DNA of 64,000 nt from Naasia sp. SYSU D00948 (GTDB taxonomy: Bacteria; Actinomycetota; Actinomycetes; Actinomycetales; Microbacteriaceae). Below, in pieces: positions 7,924-16,050 of this stretch (positions are counted from its first letter, which is position 1; the number at the start of each line of letters is the position of its first letter). The stretch spans positions 1,353,127-1,417,126 of the forward strand of contig NZ_JAFMTA010000001.1 of NCBI RefSeq assembly GCF_017916515.1, given 5' to 3'. The notes under the pieces are model-generated. The model saw only the letters and a program-made list of their open reading frames with translations. It was not told the origin of the DNA and searched no databases. The position numbers and the translations under genes were made by a program.

Positions 7924-9924
7924 ATGGCGGGGACCATCGTGCGGACCCGCGCCGCCGTCCGCCTGGAGAGACGGCACCGGGAGCGGGACGAGCGGAGACT
8001 GCTCCTCGTCCGCGTCGTGGCCGTGCTCACGGTCGTGCTGGGCCTCAACTACATCGGCTGGCGGTGGCTGTTCTCCCTCAACTGGGACGCCGCATGGATC
8101 GCGATCCCCCTCGTCGTGGCGGAGACCTACAGCCTCATCGACGTGACGCTCTTCGCCCTCACCGTCTGGCGCGCCCGCCGACGGACGCAGGCGCCCGTCG
8201 CGCCGGCGGGGCTCACGGTCGACGTCTTCGTGACGACCTACGACGAGCCCGTCGAGCTGGTCCTCGACACGGTGGAGGCGGCGAAGCGCATCACCTACCC
8301 GCACCTGACCTGGATCCTCGACGACGGCGACCGGCCCGAGCTGCGCCGGGCGGCCGAGCGGGCGGGCGTCGGCTACGTCACGCGGGGCCAGGACTGGCAC
8401 GACCGCCCCCGCCATGCCAAGGCGGGCAACCTCAACAACGCGATGATGTCGACCGAGGGCGAGTTCATCCTCATCCTCGACGCCGACCAGGTGCCCGAGC
8501 CGGAGATCCTCGATCGGACGCTCGGCTGGTTCACGGACCCCCGGGTCGCGCTGGTGCAGACCCCTCAGGAGTTCCGCAACGTGCCCGCCCGCGATCCGCT
8601 CGGCAGCGACGCGCCCCTGTTCTACGGGCCGATCCAGCAGGGGAAGGACGGCTGGAACGCGGCGTTCTTCTGCGGCTCGAACGCGATCCTGCGTCGCGAG
8701 GCGCTCATGCACCTCGCCATCGCCCGTTACGTCGCCCAGGTGGAGCGGAACGTCCACCGCGCTCTGAAGCAGGCCCACCGTGTGCTCACCCGGGCGCTCG
8801 CTCGGGACAACGGCGACGATCCGCTGCTCGACGCGGCGCTCGCCGCCCTCGAGCACGCCGTCCGGGAGACGCGGCGCGCCCTGGCCCAGGGGGAGCCGGT
8901 CGGCCTGTGCACGTTCCGGCTGCAGCGTGCCGTCGAGGAGATCGCCGAGGAGATGGTGAGCGTCCAGCTGCGCGAGCTCGCCGCCGACCTCGCCGACCTC
9001 GGCGAGGTGGAGGCGGCGCAGTTCGCCGGCAGCCCGCCGAGCGAGACCCTGCACCAGCTGGCGACGGGGGAGGCGTCGCCGCTCGCGGCGTTCGCGAAGG
9101 TCCAGGCCCTCATCCGCTCCATCGACGTGGACCTCGGCGGCGAGGCGCAGCCCCTCATGCCGCTGGCGACGATCTCCGTCACCGAGGACATGGCGACGGC
9201 GATGCGCCTGCACGCGGCGGGCTGGAAGAGCGTGTACCACCACGAGACGCTCGCGTGGGGGCTCGCCCCGGAGGACCTCCGGACCATGATGCGGCAGCGT
9301 CTGCGCTGGGCTCAGGGCACCGTCCAGGTGATGCTGCGTGAGAACCCCCTCGTGCAGCGCGGCCTCACCCTCGCCCAGCGGCTGATGTACACCGCCACCA
9401 TGTGGAGCTACCTGTCCGGCTTCGCGACCGTGGTGTACTTCCTTGCGCCCGCCCTCTTCCTGACCGTCGGGATCCTGCCCGTCGACGCGGGGGCCGTCGA
9501 GTTCCTCCTCCGGTTCCTGCCCTTCCTCGCCGTGAACCGCCTGCTCTTCCTCGTCGCGAGCCGGGGGATCCCGACCCGTCGCGGCCGCCAGTACAGCGTC
9601 GCCCTCTTCCCGGTCTGGATCCGGGCCACGCGCACCGCGATCGGGAACGTCGTGTTCAAGCGCCCGCTCGACTTCGTCGTCACCCCGAAGACCCGCCAGC
9701 TCGGCGGCGTCCCCTGGCGGCTGATCTTCTGGCAGTGCGCCGCCGCCGCCGTGCTCCTCCTCGCCTCCGTCGTGGGCGTCGTCCGCATCCTGCTCGGAGT
9801 GGCGGAGCCGGTGGGCACCCTCGTGAACCTCGTCTGGGTCGGCGTCGATCTCGCCGCACTCGCAGTCCTCGTCCCCGCCATCCGCTACCGCGGCTTCGGC
9901 ACCGAGAAGGGAGCAATCTCATGA
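7924..9924 (+). CDS. Cellulose-synthase-like family 2 glycosyltransferase
   Basis: 666 residues. Two N-terminal membrane helices precede a processive GT2 catalytic domain with all signature motifs: ILDDGD (Asp near 133), DADQ (near 186), TED (420-422) and QRLRW (458-462). Further membrane helices follow from about residue 490. This matches BcsA-like enzymes that polymerise and export beta-glucan or a related polysaccharide from UDP- or GDP-sugars. Two oddities are visible: a helical insertion of about 150 residues between LRREALM (near 262) and the TED motif, and no C-terminal PilZ domain, so c-di-GMP control is not expected. The ATG at 7924 follows a GGGGGG stretch. The stop overlaps the STAS gene start (ATGA), indicating one operon with partner-switching genes. 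Confidence 0.88.
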   Translation: MAGTIVRTRAAVRLERRHRERDERRLLLVRVVAVLTVVLGLNYIGWRWLFSLNWDAAWIAIPLVVAETYSLIDVTLFALTVWRARRRTQAPVAPAGLTVDVFVTTYDEPVELVLDTVEAAKRITYPHLTWILDDGDRPELRRAAERAGVGYVTRGQDWHDRPRHAKAGNLNNAMMSTEGEFILILDADQVPEPEILDRTLGWFTDPRVALVQTPQEFRNVPARDPLGSDAPLFYGPIQQGKDGWNAAFFCGSNAILRREALMHLAIARYVAQVERNVHRALKQAHRVLTRALARDNGDDPLLDAALAALEHAVRETRRALAQGEPVGLCTFRLQRAVEEIAEEMVSVQLRELAADLADLGEVEAAQFAGSPPSETLHQLATGEASPLAAFAKVQALIRSIDVDLGGEAQPLMPLATISVTEDMATAMRLHAAGWKSVYHHETLAWGLAPEDLRTMMRQRLRWAQGTVQVMLRENPLVQRGLTLAQRLMYTATMWSYLSGFATVVYFLAPALFLTVGILPVDAGAVEFLLRFLPFLAVNRLLFLVASRGIPTRRGRQYSVALFPVWIRATRTAIGNVVFKRPLDFVVTPKTRQLGGVPWRLIFWQCAAAAVLLLASVVGVVRILLGVAEPVGTLVNLVWVGVDLAALAVLVPAIRYRGFGTEKGAIS

Positions 9925-10256
9925 ATCAGAACGTGCGCCACCTGGACGACGGGGTCGCCGTCCTCTCCCTCGGCGGGAAGCTCAACATGGTGAGCGCCCC
10001 CGCCGTCCGGGAGAGCATCGCGGGTCTCGTGGCGGGCGGCTCGTCCCGCGTCGTCGTCAACCTCGAGGGGGTCGAGTTCCTCGACTCCTCGGGTCTCGGC
10101 GCGCTGATCAGCGGCCTGAAGAGCACGCGGCAGGCGGGCGGCGACCTCCGGATCGCGGCGCCCGGCGAGCAGGTCCGCCTCGTGCTCCGCCTCACGAACA
10201 TGGAGCGCGTGCTCGTCCCCTTCGAGACCGCCGAAGAGGCGTTCGCCCGTGCCTGA
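9921..10256 (+). CDS. STAS-domain anti-sigma factor antagonist
   Basis: 111 residues, a single STAS domain like SpoIIAA or RsbV. The phosphorylation loop reads EFLDSSGLGAL, with Ser56/Ser57 following Asp55. In this family the neighbouring kinase phosphorylates the second serine, releasing the kinase to bind its other partner, and the SpoIIE-type phosphatase reverses this. The start overlaps the glycosyltransferase stop by four bases and the end overlaps the kinase gene, so translation is coupled through the module. No sigma factor gene is adjacent; the target may be elsewhere or may be polysaccharide synthesis itself. Confidence 0.88.
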   Translation: MNQNVRHLDDGVAVLSLGGKLNMVSAPAVRESIAGLVAGGSSRVVVNLEGVEFLDSSGLGALISGLKSTRQAGGDLRIAAPGEQVRLVLRLTNMERVLVPFETAEEAFARA

Positions 10257-10680
10257 CACCGTGTCCCGCCCGCCGAAGGCTCCCCAGACCCTGGACCTCG
10301 CGGCCCCGCCGGACGATGTCAACAGCGTCCATGCCCTGCTCGAGGCGGTCTGGGCCGCTCACGAGGACGTCGGCCCGATCGACCGGATCTCCTTCGAGAC
10401 GGCGCTGATCGAGCTGGCGTCCAACGTCATCCGTCACGGAGACGACGGGGACGGCGTCGTGTGCTCGGTGACGGTCGACGTCACCGAGGACCGGATCGAG
10501 GCGAGGCTCATCGACTCGGGCCCCCGAGGGGACATCCAGCTGAGCCGAAGCGAGCTGCCGGACGAGCTGGCGGAGTCGGGACGCGGCATCCCGCTCATCA
10601 CGGCTCTGGTGGACGTGGTCCGCTACGAGCACGACGCCGACGGCAACCGCTGGTTCCTGTCGCGGAGGCGGTCGGGATGA
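10249..10680 (+). CDS. RsbW-like anti-sigma regulatory factor (serine kinase)
   Basis: 143 residues with the GHKL ATPase fold of RsbW/SpoIIAB. The N box is ELASNVIRHG (Asn59), followed by LIDSGPRG in place of the G1 box and by ESGRGIPLI as G2. Family members bind a sigma factor or another target and phosphorylate the cognate STAS protein. The GTG start overlaps the end of the STAS gene, and the stop overlaps the ATG of the phosphatase gene (ATGA). The G1 region is somewhat divergent (DSGPRG rather than DxGxG), but ATP binding is still plausible. Confidence 0.85.
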   Translation: MPDTVSRPPKAPQTLDLAAPPDDVNSVHALLEAVWAAHEDVGPIDRISFETALIELASNVIRHGDDGDGVVCSVTVDVTEDRIEARLIDSGPRGDIQLSRSELPDELAESGRGIPLITALVDVVRYEHDADGNRWFLSRRRSG

Positions 10681-11900
10681 CCGGGAACTCCGTCGAGGTG
10701 ACCGGGCTGACCGAGGCCGAGCGCCGGGCGGTCGCCGAGCTGAGCCGCCAGCGCTCCCTCGACGAGCTCGGCATCCTGGACACCGCCTGCAGCGAGCGCT
10801 TCGACCGCATCGCCCGGACGGCCCAGCAGCTGCTCGGCTTCGAGACGGTGATCATCAACTTCGTCGACCACGATCGGCAGTGGACCAAGGCGAGCACCCG
10901 TCCCGACCTCCCGCGGGTGACGCCGCGCGACGAGTCCTTCTGCCACTTCGCGATCCAGCAGCGCGCGCCGCTGATCGTGCACGAGCCCGAGACCGACCCG
11001 CGCTTCCGCGGCAACCCCTTCGTGGCCCGCGAGGACGGCATCCGGTTCTACGCGGGACAGTCCATCCAGGGTCCGAGCGGGGAGCGCGTGGGCGCCATCT
11101 GCGTCGCGGACTACGGGCGGCGGGAGTTCGGCCCGGAGCAGCAGGCGATCCTGCGCGACCTGGCGGTCTGGGTGGAGGAGGAGCTGGCGCTCGCCCGCGA
11201 GCTGACGGACAGCGCCCGCGTCCAGTCGGGCCTGCTCCCGCAGTCGCTCGTGACGATGCCGGGCTACGAGGCCTCCGGCGTGTGCCTGCCGATCCGCACG
11301 GTGAGCGGCGACTTCTTCGACTGGTACCCCGTGCGCGGCGGCGCCGCCTTCACGCTGGCCGACGCGATGGGCAAGGGGATCCCGGCCGCCCTCATGGCCG
11401 CGACCGTCCGCGCGACGATGCGGGCCGGATCCCGGTTCGACGGGGTCGCGAGCGCGGTCGAGGCGGCGGCCGAGACGCTCGACGCCGACCTGGAGAACTC
11501 CCGGACGTTCGTGACGCTCTTCCACGGGCACCTCGAGGAGGACACCGGTGTGCTCCGCTACATCGACGCGGGGCACGGGCTCACCCTGCTCCTGCACGGG
11601 GACGGCTCGACGGAGCGCCTGGCCTCCACGGGGCTTCCGCTCGGCGTCGGCTGGGACGTCACCTGGGAGGAGCGCGAGGTCGCGATGCGCCACGGCGATC
11701 TGCTGATCTCGGTCAGCGACGGCGTCCTCGACGCCTTCGGCGGGACGCTGGACGCGCTCGGCCAGGTGGAGCGCATCGCGCGCGAGTGCTCCGGCGCGGC
11801 CGAGGCGGTGGTGGCGGCCATCACGGAGGAGGTCGGGTCGCGGGCCCCGGACGACGTCACCGTGCTCGCGGTGCGCCGCCTCCCGGCGCTCCGCGCCTGA
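10677..11900 (+). CDS. GAF-domain SpoIIE-type PP2C phosphatase
   Basis: 407 residues. An N-terminal GAF domain (about 25-170; ILDTACSERFDRIAR at its start, VGAICVADY near its end) precedes a SpoIIE/PP2C domain. The metal-binding motifs are visible as SGDFFDW, ADAMGKGIPAALMA, SDGVLDAF and DDVTVLAV. The usual GHG after the second Asp is GKG here. This enzyme class dephosphorylates the STAS antagonist in response to a signal sensed by GAF. With the STAS and RsbW genes just upstream it completes a partner switch, so activity of the operon's polysaccharide synthase or of a distant sigma factor may be gated by a small molecule or redox cue. Confidence 0.88.
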   Translation: MTGNSVEVTGLTEAERRAVAELSRQRSLDELGILDTACSERFDRIARTAQQLLGFETVIINFVDHDRQWTKASTRPDLPRVTPRDESFCHFAIQQRAPLIVHEPETDPRFRGNPFVAREDGIRFYAGQSIQGPSGERVGAICVADYGRREFGPEQQAILRDLAVWVEEELALARELTDSARVQSGLLPQSLVTMPGYEASGVCLPIRTVSGDFFDWYPVRGGAAFTLADAMGKGIPAALMAATVRATMRAGSRFDGVASAVEAAAETLDADLENSRTFVTLFHGHLEEDTGVLRYIDAGHGLTLLLHGDGSTERLASTGLPLGVGWDVTWEEREVAMRHGDLLISVSDGVLDAFGGTLDALGQVERIARECSGAAEAVVAAITEEVGSRAPDDVTVLAVRRLPALRA

Positions 11901-11925
11901 ACCCGGCGGCGGAACGAGCGGACGG

Positions 11926-12192
11926 CTACGCGAAGCGGCGCAGCGAGCGCTCCCGCGCCTTCGCCGCCTCGATCTCGCGGGTCTTCGGCGGCGCCGTCGT
12001 GACGAGGTCCTCGAGCAGGTGCTGCGTGATGTGCGCGATCTCGGCGACGGCGCGATCGAAGGCCTCGGCGTTCGCCTTCGAGGGCTTCGTCGACCCGCTG
12101 ATCTTGCGCACGTACTGCAAGGCGGCGGCGTGGACCTCGTCGTCGGTGGCGGCCGGCTCGAAGTTGTGGAGCGTGTGGATGTTCCGGCACAT
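11926..12192 (-). CDS. DUF2277 family protein
   Basis: 88 residues beginning MCRNIHTLHNFEP, the very conserved start of DUF2277, followed by DEVHAAALQYVRKISGSTKPS and a charged helical tail. The family is widespread in actinobacteria and has no known biochemical function. The conserved N-terminal Cys and His residues could bind a metal; this is speculation. It is convergent with the phosphatase gene and stands alone. Confidence 0.85.
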   Translation of the reverse strand: MCRNIHTLHNFEPAATDDEVHAAALQYVRKISGSTKPSKANAEAFDRAVAEIAHITQHLLEDLVTTAPPKTREIEAAKARERSLRRFA

Positions 12193-12234
12193 GCCGGAAG
12201 GCTAACCAGGGCCGCGGACGCTGGGAAGCCCGGG

Positions 12235-13440
12235 TCAGCCGGGAGCGTCCACCGCGTCGGCGATGGCCGTCAGGAGCGCCGGCCAGTCCGCGTCGCCGGC
12301 GTCCCGGCCGAACCGGACGAGGACGAGGTCCTTCTCCGGTGCGACGTAGATGTACTGCCCGAAATTGCCGCGGGCGTAGAAGTGGGGCCGGTCCTCCCGC
12401 GGCGTGACCCACCACAGGTACTGGTAGAAGTCCGCGGGGTCCGACTCGTCGTCCACCCGGGTCGACTCCTCGACCCACTCCGAGGGGATGAGCTGCTCCC
12501 CGTTCCAGTTCCCGCCCTCGAGGAAGAGACGGCCGAACTTGGCGAAGTCGATCGCCCGGCCGTTGAGGCCGCTCTCCATCTTCTCGAAGCCGCTCGCCTC
12601 GCTGTCGAGGCTCCACGAGCCGTCCGCCTCCATCCCGAGCCTGCTCCAGAGCCTGTCCTCGAGGAAGCAGGCGACGCACTCGCCGGTCGTGCGCTCGAGG
12701 ATCAGCCCCAGCAGGAGCGGGTGGAAGTTGTTGTAGTGGAAGCGCCGGCCGGGCTCCTCGCTGATCTTCGCGGACACGGCGACGTCGCGCAGATCCGGGG
12801 CGTAGTAGGTGGTGGCGTCGTCGCTGAAGGGCATCCCGAGCTCGGTGTAGGCGATGCCCGAGGACATGGTGAGCAGGTCCCGGATGGTGATCGCCGCGAA
12901 GCGCGGATCCCGGTCCAGCAGCTCCGGGACGTACTCGGTGATGGGGTCGTCGACGCCGCCGATCGCGCCCTCCGCGATCGCGATCCCGACGAGGGCCGAC
13001 ACGACGGACTTCGCCATCGAGAAGGACGTCTGCGTGGACTCCCGCTCGTAGCCGCCCAGGTACTCCTCGTGCACGAGGACATCGCTCTGGATGGCGAGGA
13101 GGGCGGTGGTGCTCGTGCGCTCGAGGAAGTCGCCGGGCGGCTCGCCCGTCTTCTCGGTCACAGTGGTGCTGAGGGCCCGGTCGAAGGCCCGCGCCTGCTC
13201 GGCGGTCGGAGCGGTGAAGTCGAAGACGGGCCCCGCCCGCTCCACCGTGCGGGCCGGGAACCGCTTCCAGTCGTCCACGTCGGCCTCGAGCCAGACGAGG
13301 GTCCTCGCCAGCTGCGAGTGCGGTGTCGACAGGTAGGCGGCGAGCCAGAGACACAGCAGGATGACGAGGAGGGCGCCCCCGACCGCAGCCGCTCGCCGCA
13401 GCAGCCGCCGAGGTGGCGGCGGTTTCACTGAGCCGGGCAT
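12235..13440 (-). CDS. Membrane-anchored class-C beta-lactamase-family serine hydrolase
   Basis: 401 residues. An N-terminal hydrophobic segment (VGGALLVILLCLWLAAYL) anchors or exports the protein. The catalytic domain has the SxxK motif in SFSMAKSVV and the second motif YNN in FHYNNFHPLLLG, as in class C beta-lactamase relatives such as the 6-aminohexanoate-dimer hydrolase NylB and esterases. The substrate is unknown. The ATG at 13440 is preferred as it directly precedes the basic head; a GTG at 13458 is possible. It is divergent from the apionate cluster and the palindromic operator lies between them, but nothing else links its function to apiose. Confidence 0.82.
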   Translation of the reverse strand: MPGSVKPPPPRRLLRRAAAVGGALLVILLCLWLAAYLSTPHSQLARTLVWLEADVDDWKRFPARTVERAGPVFDFTAPTAEQARAFDRALSTTVTEKTGEPPGDFLERTSTTALLAIQSDVLVHEEYLGGYERESTQTSFSMAKSVVSALVGIAIAEGAIGGVDDPITEYVPELLDRDPRFAAITIRDLLTMSSGIAYTELGMPFSDDATTYYAPDLRDVAVSAKISEEPGRRFHYNNFHPLLLGLILERTTGECVACFLEDRLWSRLGMEADGSWSLDSEASGFEKMESGLNGRAIDFAKFGRLFLEGGNWNGEQLIPSEWVEESTRVDDESDPADFYQYLWWVTPREDRPHFYARGNFGQYIYVAPEKDLVLVRFGRDAGDADWPALLTAIADAVDAPG

Positions 13441-13471
13441 GGTCCCAGTGTGCTCCACGCGGACGGGCTAG

Positions 13472-13487
13472 AACCGGTCAACCGGTT
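13472..13487. promoter_or_regulatory. FadR-type operator, copy 1 (ahead of SDR-apnL)
   Basis: AACCGGTCAACCGGTT, a palindrome of two 7-base arms around CA, ends 34 bases before the SDR start at 13522. The same 16 bases occur at 16846-16861. In the known FadR/GntR family such short palindromes are repressor sites; the cognate protein is probably the regulator at 16051-16791. Confidence 0.75.
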
Positions 13488-13521
13488 GTAGCATGCGGTG
13501 ACCACTCGAGGAGGAGCCTGC

Positions 13522-14283
13522 ATGAGCGATCGACTGAACGGCAAGACCGCACTCGTCACCGGAGCCGGGACGGGGATCGGCCAGGGCGTGGCGGCCCGCT
13601 TCGGGCGGGAGGGCGCGCGTGTCGTCTTCGCCGACCGCAACGGCGAGGCCGCGCAGGCGGCCGCCGCCGAGGTGCCGGAGGGCCGGGGCCGTGCGGTCAC
13701 CATGGACATCTCCGACGAGACGGCCGTCGAGACGGCGTTCGCCGAGCTCGCCGCGAACGGGTGGTCCCCGGATGTCGTGGTGGCGAACGCAGGCGTGCAG
13801 CTGTTCGGCAAGGACGCGAAGATCGCGGACCTCGACCTGCGGTGGTGGCAGCAGACCATCGACATCAACCTGACCGGCACCTTCCTGACCGTGAAGCACG
13901 CGGTCCGCTCGATGCTCGCGAGCGGCGGAGGATCGATCATCCTCACCGGCAGCCCCACCGGCATCAACGGCGAGGGGGCGGACTTCACGGCGTACAGCAC
14001 GTCGAAGGCCGGGATCCACGGCATGGCGCGCACGGTGGCCGCCGCCTACGCGAAGCAGGGCATCCGGGTGAACACCGTCGTCCCCGCCTACACGGAGACG
14101 ACGCTCGTGACGAGCATCACGTCCGACCCCGAGTCCCGGGCCGCCATCATCGGGCGCATCCCCGTGGGCCGTGCGGGATCGCCCGCCGACATCGAGGGGA
14201 TCATGGTCTACCTCGCGAGCGACGAGTCCGCCTTCGCGACCGGCGCCCTGTTCGCCGTCGACGGCGGCATGACGACCCTCTGA
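13522..14283 (+). CDS. Short-chain dehydrogenase/reductase, probable sugar dehydrogenase
   Basis: 253 residues, classical SDR: the cofactor motif TGAGTGIG near residue 14, VANAGVQ, the catalytic Ser region LTGSPTG and YSTSK with the catalytic Tyr and Lys. The start at 13522 has GAGGAGG upstream; a GTG at 13498 is less likely. It is first in a two-gene unit with apnL, two bases apart. In the described D-apiose pathway the first oxidation is made by a Gfo/Idh-type dehydrogenase; none is present here, so this SDR is a candidate for oxidising D-apiose to D-apionolactone. That role is inferred from position only. Confidence 0.85.
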   Translation: MSDRLNGKTALVTGAGTGIGQGVAARFGREGARVVFADRNGEAAQAAAAEVPEGRGRAVTMDISDETAVETAFAELAANGWSPDVVVANAGVQLFGKDAKIADLDLRWWQQTIDINLTGTFLTVKHAVRSMLASGGGSIILTGSPTGINGEGADFTAYSTSKAGIHGMARTVAAAYAKQGIRVNTVVPAYTETTLVTSITSDPESRAAIIGRIPVGRAGSPADIEGIMVYLASDESAFATGALFAVDGGMTTL

Positions 14284-14285
14284 CC

Positions 14286-16040
14286 ATGGATCTCGCCGAG
14301 CACGCGGCCGCCGACGCCGCCTGGGGACTGCCCGAGCCCGAGCCGCGCGAGTGGCGGTCCGGCCCATGGTCCGTGGAGCTCCGGGGGGACGAGCTCGCGG
14401 ACATCCGCTTCGAGGACCGGCTGGTCCTCCGTGCGGTCCGAGCCGTCGCGCGCGACCGCGACTGGGGGACCGTCCCCGTCGAGGTGCTCTCGACCACCGC
14501 AGGGGATCGCGCGCTCACGCTCGAGGTCCGCATGGCGGGCCTCGGGGCGGACCTGCTCGGCGCGGTCGAGCTGGAGGCGACGGGCGAGTCCCTGGCCGTG
14601 GCCTTCCACGCGGTGTCCCGCACCGACTTCCTGCGGAACCGGATCGGACTCGTCGTGCTGCACCCGCCCGGAGTGGCCGGCGCGCCCCTCGCGGTGGTCG
14701 ACCCCGAGGGCCGCCGGACGGACACCCGATTCCCGGAGTCGATCAGCCCGCACCAGCCGGCGTTCGACATCGCCCGCCTCGAATGGGCCTCGTGCGGGCT
14801 CGAGTGCTCCCTCGACTTCGCGGGGGACGTGTTCGAGATGGAGGACCAGCGGAACTGGACCGACGCCTCGTTCAAGACCTACAGCACGCCGCTCGCCCTG
14901 CCGTTCCCGGTCCTCGTCCCCGCCGGGACGGAGCTGCGCCAGTCCCTGACCCTGTCCGCCCGGGTGGTCGGGCCGGCCGACCCGGAGCCGGAGCCGGGGC
15001 TGGTCGTGCTGGAGGACGCCGCGCGGCCCTTCCCCTCGGTGTCCGTGGGCGCATCGACGGCGCCGGAGCCGGCTCCGCGGCTCGGGATCCCTCCCGCCGA
15101 CGCGCTCGTCGTCGAGCTCGACCTCACCACGGCGAACTGGCGGGCCGCCCTCCAGCGGGCCGCCCGGGAGGCCGGGCCGCTCCCGCTCGACGTCCGGCTC
15201 GTCGCGGACGAGGCGGCCCGGCTGGCGGAGGCCGTGGACGCGCTCGCGGACCATCGGATCGCCCGCCTCGGCGTCTACGACGCGACGACGCACGTGACCG
15301 AGACGCCGCTCCTCGCCGGGCTGCGCGACGCGCTGAGGGACCGCGAGGTGGCGATCGTCGGCGGGGCGCGCTCGCACTTCACGGAGCTCAACCGGAACCA
15401 CGAGAGGCTCGACCCCTCGCTGCCCGCGCTCGCCTACAGCGTGACGCCCGAGATGCACGCGGTCGAGCGGAGCCAGCTCGTCGAATCGATCCCCATGCAG
15501 CGCCTGGTGGCGCTCGACGCCGTCGCGATCGCCGACGGGCGGCCGGTCTTCGCCGGACCGTTCACGCTGAAGGCTCGGTTCAACGCGGTGGCGACGTCCT
15601 CGGCCTCGGCGGCGCAGGGCGACGACCTCTCCGCTGGATACGGCGCGGAGCTCATCGACGCGACGGACCCGCGGCAGACCTCGCCCGCGCTCGCCGCCTG
15701 GACGATCGCGAGCGCGGCCGCGTCCGCCGTGCCCGGTGTCGCCGGTCTCGCCTACTTCGAGCTCTGGGGCCCGCGCGGCCTCTGCTCGGCGTCGGGCGAG
15801 CCGTACCCGGTGGCGCGCGCCGTCGCGTGGCTGGCGGCCCTGTCGGGGCAGCGGATGCTCGTGGACCCGGAGCCCGGGCGCGGGGGCGTCTGGGTGGTGG
15901 GCGCGGTGGGCGAGGGCGGGACGACGGTCCTCGCGGCGAACCTCGCGAGCCGGCCCCGATCGCTCCGGGTCGTCCTCCCCGACGGGCGCCAGGACGAGGT
16001 CGAGCTGGAGCCGCTGGGCGCGGAGCGCCGCGAGTACTGA
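14286..16040 (+). CDS. apnL: Probable D-apionate lactonase (D-apionolactonase)
   Basis: 584 residues in three parts: an N-terminal beta-rich region to about residue 240, a central region of alternating strands and helices compatible with a TIM barrel (including SVTPEMHAVERSQLVES and GPFTLKARFNAVA), and a short C-terminal beta domain. This layout and size fit ApnL, which hydrolyses D-apionolactone to D-apionate. The assignment rests on overall resemblance plus the company of apnO, oiaC, lerK, lerI and derI homologues. No signal peptide is seen, so the protein is cytoplasmic. It starts two bases after the SDR stop, so both are one transcription unit under the first AACCGGT operator. Confidence 0.72.
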   Translation: MDLAEHAAADAAWGLPEPEPREWRSGPWSVELRGDELADIRFEDRLVLRAVRAVARDRDWGTVPVEVLSTTAGDRALTLEVRMAGLGADLLGAVELEATGESLAVAFHAVSRTDFLRNRIGLVVLHPPGVAGAPLAVVDPEGRRTDTRFPESISPHQPAFDIARLEWASCGLECSLDFAGDVFEMEDQRNWTDASFKTYSTPLALPFPVLVPAGTELRQSLTLSARVVGPADPEPEPGLVVLEDAARPFPSVSVGASTAPEPAPRLGIPPADALVVELDLTTANWRAALQRAAREAGPLPLDVRLVADEAARLAEAVDALADHRIARLGVYDATTHVTETPLLAGLRDALRDREVAIVGGARSHFTELNRNHERLDPSLPALAYSVTPEMHAVERSQLVESIPMQRLVALDAVAIADGRPVFAGPFTLKARFNAVATSSASAAQGDDLSAGYGAELIDATDPRQTSPALAAWTIASAAASAVPGVAGLAYFELWGPRGLCSASGEPYPVARAVAWLAALSGQRMLVDPEPGRGGVWVVGAVGEGGTTVLAANLASRPRSLRVVLPDGRQDEVELEPLGAERREY

Positions 16041-16050
16041 GCCGGGACGG

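Noticed and set aside
12235-13440. Beta-lactamase-like hydrolase as a member of the apionate pathway
   Set aside because: It is divergent, membrane-anchored and has no place in the known steps; ApnL already supplies a lactonase.
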